Positions 45,548 to 57,059 of a stretch of 64,000 nucleotides of DNA are shown piece by piece (the first letter of the stretch is position 1; every line of letters starts with the position of its first letter). The notes under the pieces are model-generated. The model had not been told where the DNA came from and searched no databases. It saw only the letters and a program-made list of their open reading frames with translations. The DNA comes from Pyrenopolyporus hunteri (Eukaryota > Ascomycota > Sordariomycetes > Xylariales > Hypoxylaceae), in assembly GCA_902806595.1 (NCBI GenBank), contig CADCXC010000038.1:1674001-1738000 (forward strand), given 5' to 3'. The position numbers and the translations under genes were made by a program.

Positions 45548-46894
45548 GTATATTTGGCAGACAGGAAATGTGTCCCCTGGGAGGCCGCAGGCGCGGAGGA
45601 AATCCCAACCAGAGAAGAGGAATACATGAAAGCCGTGATCACACAGATCGGCGAGATGCAACGGCGCCAATTCAACAAGACGCGACATCGCTACGGAGGC
45701 AATCACGCGCGGACGCAAGGCATCGTTAAAGGGAAATTTTGTCGTCCCGGGGGACCTACCCAGGCATATATGGTAATCCGAACTCTTCAAAGAAGCCGGG
45801 GAATATCCTGTAGCGTGTCGTTACAGTGCAGAACCCGACGACCCAGACCTTGATGCAGGCTTCAAAGCGCGTGGGGCCGACAGTAAATTCTAACAGAAAA
45901 CAAGACCGCATTTTCCAGCCGCGAGGTTTCGCCATGCAAAGATTCAATGTCAAAGGCGGAGATGTTCGACACCAGCCGAGATTATTCGGCCCAAGATATC
46001 GCGTTCAATAGTACTCCGACTATCGAGCTCGCAGATGCTAAAGCTCCCAGAGAGATCTCAGGTATTCACCTGATGTATGATGGTAATAGACAGGAGATGT
46101 ACAAGCAGTTAATGGAGTGGTCCGACTAGGGGCTTCAGGTATCGCCAGACAGAGTACCAAACAAGCGTCTCGAGTCAATGAGATGGTACTCGCAAACCGC
46201 CTATCTCTTTGGCGACTAAGTCATGAAATATAGGCTCGTTCTATCGACAGAGACGCAGCAAAGGCCGCAAGGGAAATGGTAAAGCTAGGTGATGGCTATG
46301 ATATCCTACATTGCTGGCTACGGAGCTTCCATACCAGCCACAATACCGAATTTCTTTTTGAGGTGCAGCTCCTTGAAAACTTGGAAGAGCAACCCGTCGA
46401 GTATGCCGGCATACCGTGGGATTAGAAGTAACCCCGGTAGTCCGTCGCGGAACTTATCATCCCTAAGCTGGATAGCTGGAATTACGCGAGTAAGACGTTC
46501 TGGGGGGATCACACGAGGGTAGATCCGGTGAGTGTCAACCTACAGTCTAACCTCCATTTCCTTATTTTGAATCGCAATTTAGCCCTGCTTGAGCGTTGAG
46601 GTCATATAGAATGATACCTACGTATAGTTGAAGATTACTAACTCGAGACAGTGGCACGGATTGGTAACACTCCGACCCCCAGGAAGCACAAATCGTTTAC
46701 GCGGAGCTTGTAAGTCAGTGAATGCCAAGTTAACGTGTTCTGGGTGCCTAGGCGTATAACCCCGTAGTATATCCAGCTAGCGGTGTCTTGAGACGAAAAA
46801 TGAACGTGAGAGAAGAGATCAACGTTAGAAGCATCGACGAAATCCCTGGCCGAGGCCTACATCAAATACTCAATCTCATATCCGCCAAGGCATA
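45548..46894 (+). pseudogene. Disrupted catalase-like (heme catalase fold) gene
   Basis: Family sequence is scattered over all three frames. It opens with YLADRKCVPWE and QIGEMQRRQFNKTRH, then HARTQGIVKGKF (45548-45740). After a frameshift LFKEAGEYPVACRYSAEP appears, with a TAA shortly before it. Another shift gives QPRGFAMQRFNVKGG, and a third MFDTSRDYSAQDIAFNSTP. Further fragments are MRWYSQTAYLFGD, LLENLEEQPVEYAGIPWD, and SWNYASKTFWGDHTRVDP. A relic intron (46528-46651) keeps GTGAGT and ACTAAC, followed by WHGLVTLRP and SIDEIPGRG. With at least three frameshifts and several stops it cannot encode a catalase. The order of fragments matches small fungal catalase-like proteins. The mutations are mixed indels and stops rather than RIP-type. 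Confidence 0.75.
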
Positions 46895-49259
46895 GAAATT
46901 AACCACCTATCTAGCGCCTGCTTAATCGGGGGCAGGCCTTCCCGGGGGGTCTTGGACCTGTCTATATGGGAGTATCTTATAACAATAAATGTGATGATGG
47001 CTGAACCACGAGTCAAACACAGAAAGGTTGGGGGCCAAGGCATTCGATCGCGTTCATCGTTTCCCGAATACCGAAGGATGGAAGAATATAGATAGTCGCT
47101 ACGCATAAAAGTGGCGTGATTCGGGTCAATATTATATGTCGCTACAAGCACACTGCCGTAAAGGTAATGCCGTTACATCGGTTTATGGTTCAGTTCCCTA
47201 GCATATATACCTTATAAGCGCCTTGCACATCAACGGCCGGTCACTAGGTATGTAGAGTGAACTTTGGAGTAGCGTGCATGAGCCAAAGACGACTTTACCG
47301 ACTACGTCCTTCCTATTCGGCAGATGACTTGACAGTTGCCGGTGACCGGGTATCCTTCCTCCAATTCTAGGCTATTAACCCGCTCGAAGTCGGGCGCTCG
47401 GGGTCGCCAATGCACTTCAGCCCTACCTAAACTTAACCAAACGAGGCTACCAATACGGCCGAACCCGTTCGCTTTACGAGCCCCGAAGCTGGAAGAAAGG
47501 GAAATGTTCTAGCACATTAACACGTCTCATGGTCCCGACCCTTAACTCAGGAGCTCACCGGTCGGTTAGGACGACAGTTTATTTTGAGGTCGACACTACA
47601 CAGATTCACTGTAGATAGGTAGGTATGGATTACCTACAAGCTGAATCTGGATTGTTACCATAAACACCCCCCAATCCTAAAAAAATAAGTCGAAGCCTCA
47701 GCTCATTAGGAGGTACCAACCGGATAACTGAGCAGTAAGGGTAAGCTGGCCTCCTCCTTTTATTCGCTCCTCAACAATATAGCTCTCAAATTTTAGTTCC
47801 ATCACTACAATCCATTGGGGAGCCTCTAGAGAATCCATTGGAATATTTAAGACTTCCTTCTATAGTCATTAACGAAGTCTTATGGAATATAATCCGAGGG
47901 AGTCGCTTTTCATAAACCCGTCTACTATTAGTGAATATCGTTAATTGGCGTAGTCCGTCACCCGAAGGCGAGGAAGAGGTAAGGGGATGGCACCTATTAA
48001 TGGTATCTTTTTATGTCGTCTCCCTCTTCATAGCCTTAATTGCCTTGCTCTCTATTCTCGGGGGTATTTTATTAGGTACTACTGTAGAACGCTTTACCTC
48101 GTTAGACCCGGGAGGCCGTGATAGAAAACTAGACAATTGAATGAATATTAAATAATACCACGCACTACTTCCTATAAAAAAAATCGAAACTAAAGCACAC
48201 CCTAACTTTAGAGGGTTGTTAAGACCAATCCCAACCAAAGAAAACAATGAAATATACCTAGGTATAGGCTCAAATGCCCCTATTCATTTTTATAGACGTA
48301 TGTGTATATATATCGATACAGAAGTTATTACGGCTTAATTTCACGTTGAGGATGCGTATGTGGCGTTTTAACCCCCTAAGAAGGGAGGTAGGGGGTAGGA
48401 CCAGAACAATACTTGAAGAATATTGGTGGATTTACAAAAGCAAATAAAAGTGCTCTGGTAGGACAATTGAGGGTTACCGCCGAAGCCGGATGTGCTTCCG
48501 AGGGTTTAGTAGTTCGTTCAAGTTGTGCACAGTTCAGGTAGCCCCTTGCTGCCAGGCCTTACGCCTTTAATCCAAGGAATTAATTCCAAGTACTGTTGGC
48601 AAGAAGTGCTCTTTCCAGACGTAGCCCGACGTTTTCGCTCAGCGAGGTTTCCATACCTACAATTACTACCTATTTAGGAAGAGCTATCGGGATTTGATTG
48701 GCTCGGGGATCATATTCACACTTAGTACGGGTACCACCCACCTCCTTTAGGAGTGTAGGGACCTACCTAGACTACGGCAAGGTGCCCCAAAAGAAGTGAA
48801 GACATGGGGTTAATAGTGATGGCGTACCTAGGTAGGCATGATATGGGTTATGGAATTAGTTCCCAACAATAAAATAAACGAACTGTATAGTGGGATATGG
48901 CCTCCAGCTCGTTGAATATCTAGCCGGAGCCTTATGCCTACACCGCTTCACTTCTCTTGGCCAGCTACTCGACTATTGTGTACGGCATTCCTTGCCTGCT
49001 TCTTATGCCCCTTCCGGGATATCAGCTCAACTAGTACCCTAGGAATGTCTCACGTCCGCTAGCTGAATAGTACTTGTTTTTCGTGGACCCCTAAGTGACC
49101 TTCTTCCCTAAGGACTTTCTAATCTCCGACCGCACGAAGCACCTCGACCTTCAATACCTCGTCGGCATTGGACTTGGTTGAGGGTTCAATGAACGCGTCA
49201 AACTGCGCCCAAGCAGCTCCAAAGGGCCCCGTAGATAACATGGTGAGTGCATTTAAGGG
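46895..49259. other. Gene-poor stretch after the pseudogene
   Basis: No supported gene. A frame at 47931-48140 (+) contains one strongly hydrophobic segment (VSFYVVSLFIALIALLSILG), but it begins with GTG and no start or upstream exon is convincing. One TAGGTAGGTA tract lies near 47,615. Confidence 0.45.
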
Positions 49260-50266
49260 TCACGACGATTCGTCCTCCGCCTCGATCGCATTCATTTTGT
49301 CAATAGCTGCGCTCGCCACCTCACGAGCTCGCGCGTCAACTCTATCGTTCTCAGCAAACAGTTGGAATTGCGCCTTCCATATTCTCCAACATTCCGCGCT
49401 CCACGTGTCCCGGGGATTCTTCTTGTCCACCTTCTCCTTCTTCTTACACTGCTGGTACACGCAGCGCGCCTCGTCCGGCCACAGGACCCATTGCGCCGCA
49501 CCCTGGACGTGGCCTCCGATGGCGTCGGGTTTGGAGCCCGCGCGGACTTTAAGGCTGGGATATTTCTTCCCGTCGGGCTGGATATCGCGCAACGCGCTTA
49601 TGAACCCGCAGTCGCAGAAACCCGTTGCCGTGATGCGCGCTATGGCCGATTGATAGTTGCGCCAGCGAGCTTCTGACTCGCTGCCGGATGTCTCGATTCC
49701 GGAACCGGGGTAGTTGATGGCTGTATATTATGATTTTATTAGGACCAACTAATAGCTATATCATTGAGGTAATACGAACCGGCGGCTCCGATGCGAAACG
49801 CCTCGGTTGCATAACTTCCATCTTTCCAAAGACATATCATATCGCTATCCTTGGGAACACCGTCTTCCGGGAGGTTGTCAGGGGCTTGGTGTTCCGGCAT
49901 GGCTTTCAGGGCTTCGAGGAAATGGATGATTCTGTCCTGGCCAGCGTGGTGCGGCGGGAAAACCGAGCAGAGGTTGGGAAAGCTCCGAAAGAAATGCTCG
50001 ACGTATCCGCTGGCATTCGGCGTGCTACGGCGGAGCACCCGGCCGGCATTATCCTTCTCAATGAGATCCGGCCGTTCCAAGAGTTCCCGCAGCCTGCGTG
50101 AGGATTCATGCACAACCCAAGCATCGAGGTCGGCGGCGGCTTGGGCTGGCAACCGAGAGCCGTCCACTAGGCTCTGCATTAAGCTCTTGCAGAATCGGTC
50201 ATCTTCGTTATCGTCACTATATAGGTCTAGGATGAGAGGCCTCGGCTCATTTTGCTCAGCGGCCAT
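49260..50266 (-). CDS. DUF3632-type fungal protein (2 exons)
   Basis: Exon 1 is 50266-49780, the intron 49779-49721 (59 nt, donor GTTCGT, acceptor TACAG), and exon 2 49720-49260, giving 315 residues. Read-through of the intron would stop at 49739. Exon 1 contains a helical start (FCKSLMQSLVDGS), and exon 2 opens AINYPGSGIETSGSESEARWRNYQSAIARITATGF, split here as INYPGSG and ARWRNYQSAIARIT. It continues CGFISALRDI and ends in a charged helix (DKMNAIEAEDESS). Length and pattern agree with the DUF3632 family, a soluble, all-helical fungal family of unknown function; the assignment is by general resemblance. It is an isolated accessory gene in gene-poor DNA. Confidence 0.72.
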
Positions 50267-51460
50267 GATCGGGTTCGGGAAGAGAAGTACCTGATCTAAG
50301 TAATGTAATTTGGTGTGGTAAGTTTCGATTCGGGAGATCGTGGACTTATCCTAGGTATATCTTAGGTACGTCTTAACGAAGCAATCAAATGCGCCTCGGA
50401 TCTTCGTGCAACTTGTTTAACTTGTAGATTTACATATGGCTTTCCTACGTATATATAACAATGGCAATGCCTATCCCACTACACAGCCCCATTGTGCGTG
50501 CAAGCAAGGAATCTTTCTCGATCGACTACCAACAAAGTCGGCCCCATGGCGAATTGTAAGTGTACCCCGCATAGGGTGCTCAGAATATCGAATTCAGGCG
50601 ACGATCGCGCTACTAATGCCTATTAGAAGAAGCGAAGTTACCAACAGTTCGAGAGTCTTCATTCCCCTGATGGCTCGAACTAACGTTGTATTGTATAAAA
50701 GGTATGGCTTTGCCTTACTCTGGCGGCCGGTCTTACGAAGTTCGATGGGTTTCGACCAATTGGATTGATTATCTCTTACTTCGGGTAGGAAGTTTTATGA
50801 CTTACGGATATCTCCCAAGCTCTATATATTAATTGTAGAAATTGCGTGTAATCGAGAATGAGATAGTTCTCGTTAAACATATCTTCTATCGAAAAATAGC
50901 GTATTTTCAGGCTTCTATACGTCTACATGAAGTGTAGTTTTTGAGGCTGTATTGACACCATTGGTTCAAAGCAATACTCGATTACTGGCTGCTGCTTTAT
51001 TAAAAAGACTGGGCGGTTATCCAAAGGGCGGGAGGCCCCCGTAAGCAGCACTAGCATATCTTTGGTGTAGGCATTCAATAAGAAATGATCGTTGTTTCCT
51101 CTGTTCGGCGTTAGGAATATCGGGGTTTATACTCATTTTCGCAAGCTGATAGTAAATTCCCAAGATGCTGGTAAATTTTCGCTCGTATTGTCAGAATAAT
51201 TCCTTTATGCCTTGGCGGCAATTTTATGTCTAGACTCCCGTCGCCCATACATGTATGTACGTGAAGGGCGTGATGGCATGCTCAGAAGGGCGCAGCAGGG
51301 TAGCATTGACTTTAAGAAGTGCGGGCCGTCAGAGCCATTCGGTGATTGGTTATCGTGACAGCATAACTACAACTTCAATAGTCGCGCCTCTTTTTCTTCA
51401 TTGCTCATCCCATTGTAGCACAACGTTAAGCTCTCGTTCTACGTAGTCAAGCTCAAGGGA
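50267..51460. other. Divergent intergenic region
   Basis: Upstream of both the DUF3632 gene (-) and the MFS gene (+). No gene seen; the frame at 50436-50768 has no recognisable content. Confidence 0.55.
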
Positions 51461-53214
51461 ATGACAATGGACGACATTACACCCGTCGAGCCTGTTCGGG
51501 CGAATTCAAATCCCCCGCCAGAGACCTCTCCTATCAATGACAAACCGGCAGAGCAACTCGAAGTGGTTGATGAACTAGAGACTCCTAAAGGTCGCACCAA
51601 GTTACGCATCTATTCTCTTCTAGTAGCCCTATATGTATGTATATCCCCTCCAATCAGAGTGAGCTCGCGCCGAATTGCTAATAACACCTCCAGCTCACTC
51701 TGTTCGTCGCAGCCCTAGACCAAACAATCGTCGCAACGTCAATCCCAACCATCTCGGCTGCTCTACATTCCGCTTCTGGTTATGTCTGGATCGGCGGTGC
51801 TTACTTACTGGCCAACGTGGCAGCAGGCCCGATTTGGGCTAAATGCAGCGATATCTGGGGTCGTAAAATTGCCCTTTTGGGCGCTCTCGGCATTTTCACC
51901 GTTGCTAGCATGATCGCGGCTCTAAGCATAAACATGGAGATGTTAATAGCTGCGCGAGCGCTGCAGGGCGCGGCGGGCGGTGGCTTGCTCCAGTTAGTGA
52001 CTATCGTTATCTCCGATGTCTTCAGCATGCGGAGACGAGCCTTCTACCTAGGCCTGCTCGGTGTGATGTGGGCGCTCGCCGGAACCGCCGGGCCCCTGGT
52101 CGGAGGAGCGTTTACGCAGCTCGTCAGTTGGCGGTGGTGCTTCTGGATCAATCTCCCGGTCTGTGGTGCTTCATTCGTGCTTCTGGTGCTCTTCCTGGAC
52201 GTACACGATCCGCACACGAAATTCCTCGAAGGCCTTAGGGCCATTGATTGGTTCGGCACCTTTTCCATCATAGGAGTCACGCTCCTCCTGCTCCTTGGCT
52301 TGGACTTCGGCGGCGCAATATTCCCCTGGAACAGCCCGAAGGTCATTTGCCTGCTCGTTTTTGGAACGCTCATGATTGGTTTCTTCGTCTTCAGCGAAAG
52401 ACGTCTAGCCAAGTACCCGTTAATACCGTTAGAAGTGTTTAAAGGCTGGTCTAACGTTGCAACATTTTTCCTTGCGTTTGCGCACAGCATGGTTTCAATC
52501 GGCATGGAGTACTATCTACCATTGTACTTTCAAAGCGTAAAGGAAGCCTCGCCTCTCCACAGCGGTCTTATGATACTGCCAATGATGATAACGGAATCGG
52601 CCGTGGACGTACTTGTTGGCATCCTGATTCATCGAACCGGTCGCTACAGGGAAATTATTTGGGCTGGAGCAGCGCTCATGACGCTAGGTTCGGGTCTGTA
52701 CATCAACTTCGGACCCGACACATCCCTTGGAGAAATCATCGGATTTCAAATCGTTAACGGCATCGGCACTGCGCTCCTATTCCAGGCGCCCATGTTAGCG
52801 ATCCAGAACACTGTCAGTCAGGCCGACACTGCATCGGCTACGTCTGCCTTAGGCTTCGTTCGCAACATAGCAACATCGTTGTCTATCGTGATTGGCGGTG
52901 TAGTATTCCAGAATAGCATGGATAATCGGCAGTCTTCTCTTTCCGCGGCCGGTCTCAGCAAATCCGTCCTCGACGCGTTGTCAGGTGACCAAGCAGCTGC
53001 TAATGTAGAAATCGTGCAGTCTATCCAGGACGCGGCGCAGCGCCGGGTGGTTCTAGATGCTTTTGCGTGGAGCATAAGAAATATGTTTATCCTGTACACC
53101 TCCGTGTCAGCCGTCACGGTGTTGGCGAGTGCTTTTGTCAAGCATCGGCAACTGAGAACCGAACACACAGAGACCAAGACGGGGATAAACGAGTTGTCAA
53201 AGCGGAAGACCTGA
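51461..53214 (+). CDS. MFS drug:H+ antiporter, DHA2-like, 14 TM (2 exons)
   Basis: Exon 1 is 51461-51634, the intron 51635-51693 (59 nt, donor GTATGT, branch GCTAATAAC), and exon 2 51694-53214, giving 564 residues. The first 45 residues are hydrophilic and cytosolic. Helix 1 bridges the junction (IYSLLVALY then LTLFVAALDQTIVATSIPTI). LDQTIV is the DHA family motif D1. GPIWAKCSDIWGRK is motif A between helices 2 and 3, and ALAGTAGPLVGGAFTQ matches antiporter motif C in helix 5. Around 13-14 hydrophobic helices are visible. A proton-driven efflux role at the plasma or vacuolar membrane is established for the family. The substrate cannot be told; no biosynthetic genes adjoin it. A second ATG two codons in gives an equivalent start. 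Confidence 0.9.
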
Positions 53215-56200
53215 GTACGAGGATAGATTTAATCATGACCTAGATAGCTCATGATGGAGACTATCATTTCGTCCTCCTCCTCCGAGACCAGGGCTCTCAC
53301 ATTGACTACTACTTGGCGTTGAGCCTGGGCTCCGGTGCCCGAATGCTCGAACTTCCGCCACAGGTAGTCGAATGTTTCCCCCGACCGAATCACTATACAT
53401 ACTTCTAGGCTATGCCGTTTCCGTGGACTTAGACCCGGAAGCGCATATTAACTGGAGATGTCCAAAGCCGAGAAATGTAGCTCTCTATATGTGTGAGGGG
53501 TACGGGCGATTCTCTAACTCTGATATACGCCCATTTCCTTGGAGTCAATTTGTGTTGCATCGACCTCCGCGGTTTCTTACTCTCAAGTATTCAGAAGCGT
53601 CCCCGCCATGTGCCAATCGGAACTCCGGATTACAGCGCCTAGTTGGGTTATCCTATGTACCTGGGTGCGTGGCGCTGCGCAGGACGACAATAGCTCGGGA
53701 TACCGGAACGGAAAGGGGATGGCGAACTTCCATGTCGACGCTGAACGCGATGCGCGATCCCCGCTAGGCCACCTAGCGCTAGGTGCCTCGGTGGGTGGTA
53801 CTTAGTCGCACATTGAAGGCATTTCCTCGAGCTAGAGGTTGAGATCATCCCTGCTTGGCCTTTTAAGGACGACGATCCAGCTACTAGGAGCGGACAAGAT
53901 AATATCTATCAGATGGGATATACAAACGTCTAGTATCGCTAATTCTTCAAGATTGTTTTATGAGTCGCGATTTGCTTTAGCTACCCAACCATGATTTTAT
54001 TTCTTGGAGGAGGTTTCTATAGCGCTCATTATTTTCGTCTATGTTTAAGCGTCTCCGTCGTCATTAAGCGACTCTGGTATTTCTTACTTACCTATACTTT
54101 CATTTTATTTCAAATCCGTATTCTCTCTATCGTCTGAGTAAACTATAAGTTTCTGTCTCTGCTGCCAAGTATTAGACTAGCACATTCGTTTTATTAAACA
54201 ATAGGGAGCAATATTGGTTAATATAATGTTTAGGGGTAGCAAGTATGGGGCTCCATTACCTCATTTAATTGTGTTACCCTTAGTCGCGAAAAATCTACAC
54301 CGCAGCTAATCGTGAAAAAAAAAAAAAAAAAAAAATGTCACTGGGTCTTATAATCGTGTTTGATGTTGGGTAGTCGCCTCTGCTTTTCGACGCTCATTAT
54401 ATTCGTAAGAATACTCCTCTGTTCTAAATGCCCCTATATTCCCATGTTAAAAGATGGTTCGGCTTAATAGATCGCCCTGGCAGATTGGGTGGGCTCCTAA
54501 AGCTCTAGAAGCTATCTAGATGTCTCCTAAATTAGCCATTGAATGGAGCTATAAGTGACCAATCATTTCACCTTGTGCTCGTCATTCAACGTCAACACTA
54601 TGATAATTACGTCCCGAATATTGTGATAGATCCGTCGAGTCAAGGTATGCCCCTAAATTGGAACTTACCTACACGCAAAGACTCTTGGCTATTTTGATGC
54701 GGGATCTTTACACGTGATCTAAGCCAACGTGTCAAGTAGAAAAGAAAGATGAATTGGTGCCGTCAATCCGATATGACATGTCTCTTGACGCTAGGTACTT
54801 ACAATAGGATTGGCTACATCGTCATTTTAGTGTGGAGTTCCTATGAGTGAGCCCAGTAAGACTTTGACTTACAAGCATCTTCTCAGATTTTACAACTAGA
54901 CTAGAATGTCATAATTTTACTTGAAATATCTCTTACTAGATCACTACCTACCCAAATAGAGTATCGGCCAGCCTTTTTATTACTGAAACCTATGCATGTG
55001 GTAGGCTTAGTGACTGTCGTCTTGAACGGTTGGGCGATGCTATGATTGCACCCCACCATCGTTCGGGTGACGGTGTCATCTCGTTGTGCGACACACACGC
55101 ATGTGTTCCACGTGTAGAACCTGTTTGCTGAAGAGTGGCTGGCTACCGGGCGTACTGAGAAACGATACATCAGCAAATGTACGAGATACAGGTGGTAGTG
55201 TTGCATTCGTACATGTATCGATCACTTGGCATCTCCATGTAATACCACGCGGATCTTTTACGTACATACAATGGTACTAAATTTGTCTCGTTGTATGATG
55301 CTTCTTTGATGCTTCTCTGACGATTCCTGGAGCGAGGAGGACTAAGAAGGCCTATGGAGGAAATTAATCTCGGCGCCGAGGATAGAGTTTGGAATTACCT
55401 CTACGACACATGCAAGCGGGTGGCCATTCTTGCTAACCGAAACGCCGCGTAACGGTCCGTGGCGCGGATAGCGACACGTCTATGGCGAATGCGATGCGAA
55501 AGGGAATGCGATTTGCGTCTGCGTCTGCAGTTATAGGCGCTGGCTGGCGGCGGTTGGTGCCGCTTATCCCGATCGACCAGCCACTGCAAATTATAAAGGA
55601 TCGGAGAAGGTCCAGAGCGGCGATACATGTAATTAATGGGGATCGTACCGAATATTCCTCATGTACCTCCGTAAGGTAGTGCCGTGCTGACCATATGCAG
55701 GATAGTCGAATTAGAAGGGATCAGCTGGAATGTTTGGGTCCCCTGGGACAGATCGATGCAGCGATCATCTAACTACTAATGGTAGATACGATGTAGGATC
55801 CGATGTACATAATCCATGAGATACCTACTGGAGTAGTTGAAGGGGATTGCGCGGTCTGTTTTAGGCCGGAGGGGGGAAAGGAAAAAGAATGTTGTTTTTA
55901 AATGTGCTGCTATATTATAATGTGTAAATTGGCGATAGGTAGGTACCTTTATATATGATGCCAACAAGTCTAAAGTGTTGTCAAAAAGTCAAACAAGAAT
56001 CAGAATTGAACCAGAGTTGGACCTACGTACATGCAAAAGTACCTGCCAGTCAACCTAAAATTGGAAGAAGCTGCTCTTACTACGCAGCGCGTTCATGATA
56101 TACATTGCAGTACCTAATCGACCCTACATATTTCTTTCGAGAGCATGTACTATGCGGTATCGTGTCGTCTTGTACTCCTCAGGCGCCGTAGAAAGACAGA

Positions 56201-57059
56201 GTCTTGCCTGGATTTGTGCAGCTCTCGCCTGAAAGCGCTCCTTCCATTGGCTGCATTTAGGTGAACTAGCGACTGCTTAGGCGATAAAAATCCCTGACAA
56301 GATTACGTCGTTTGGAGCCACATGGGACCATGAATCTGGGAACCTAGGACCATGGGAACACACATATCATAGGGACATGGGAGGGAGCCAAGCCCGTAAC
56401 TTCCAAACCCTGGCAACCACTTAAACTCTAAGAAATAAGGCGCTGCGTGTCTTCTCTTAATTCCTGAGCTTACCTACCTATGTACCTTTTTCGTAACCAT
56501 CGTCAACTTCAACTTCGTCTTCCTCCTCTTAACTTTGACAAACTTTCCCTTTTTCCTTTCCTCTGTTCTCGTTTCCCCCCTTTTTTCTCCCCCCTTCCGC
56601 ACTTCCCATTTCACGTCATTCTCAAGCACGGTACTTTAAGTAGTACAATATTGCCTGCAATTGGAAGTTACAGCTTTACGCATGCACTATCCACTTCGCA
56701 CTAGCTTACCCGTTCTCCCTTTACTTTTTTTTCCTGTACCAAATTAATAACTAGGTCCCCTATCTGGCGTCGCTAGCGTTCCTTTAGTTGCATCATTACA
56801 TGTACATACCTACCTACGGGTAGTTACACCTCGGACGACTTATCTCAAATCTAGGTAACCTTGTGTCACCAACTCTACGCTCCTTTAGTCCAACCGAATC
56901 GCTTTATCAGAAGCCCGTCCCTCCCACCTCCCCCCACCTGCGAGTCTCTTCTCTGTCCCGACATCCCGCATATGGTACATAACACGCCCGGCCGACTGCC
57001 TGCTCTTCTCTTGTGTCTGAGCTGCATTGGCAGCTGCTATAGCAGCATCGAAAGTTACA
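53215..57059. other. Intergenic, no gene seen
   Basis: Contains a 21-nt A-run at 54315-54335 and TAGGTACC-type tracts near 55,938 and 56,805-56,820. From about 56,500 to 56,620 a pyrimidine-rich tract leads to the tricalbin gene and is typical of fungal core promoters. Short frames (e.g. 53372-53767 +) lack features. Confidence 0.5.
56500..56620 (+). promoter_or_regulatory. Pyrimidine-rich promoter tract of the tricalbin gene
   Basis: Long C/T-rich runs on the plus strand (CTTCGTCTTCCTCCTCTTAA, TTTCCCTTTTTCCTTTCC, CCCCCCTTTTTTCTCC) lie about 440-560 bp upstream of the start. CT-rich boxes commonly precede transcription starts of highly expressed fungal genes. No TATA element stands out. Role is inferred from position and composition only. 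Confidence 0.35.

Noticed and set aside
51461..53214. MFS gene as part of a secondary metabolite cluster
   Set aside because: No synthase, oxidase or cluster regulator lies within the window around it; the neighbours are a DUF3632 gene and long intergenic DNA.
54315..54335. 21-nt A-run as the tail of a LINE or processed pseudogene
   Set aside because: No coding relic upstream and no target-site duplication found; treated as a simple A-run.
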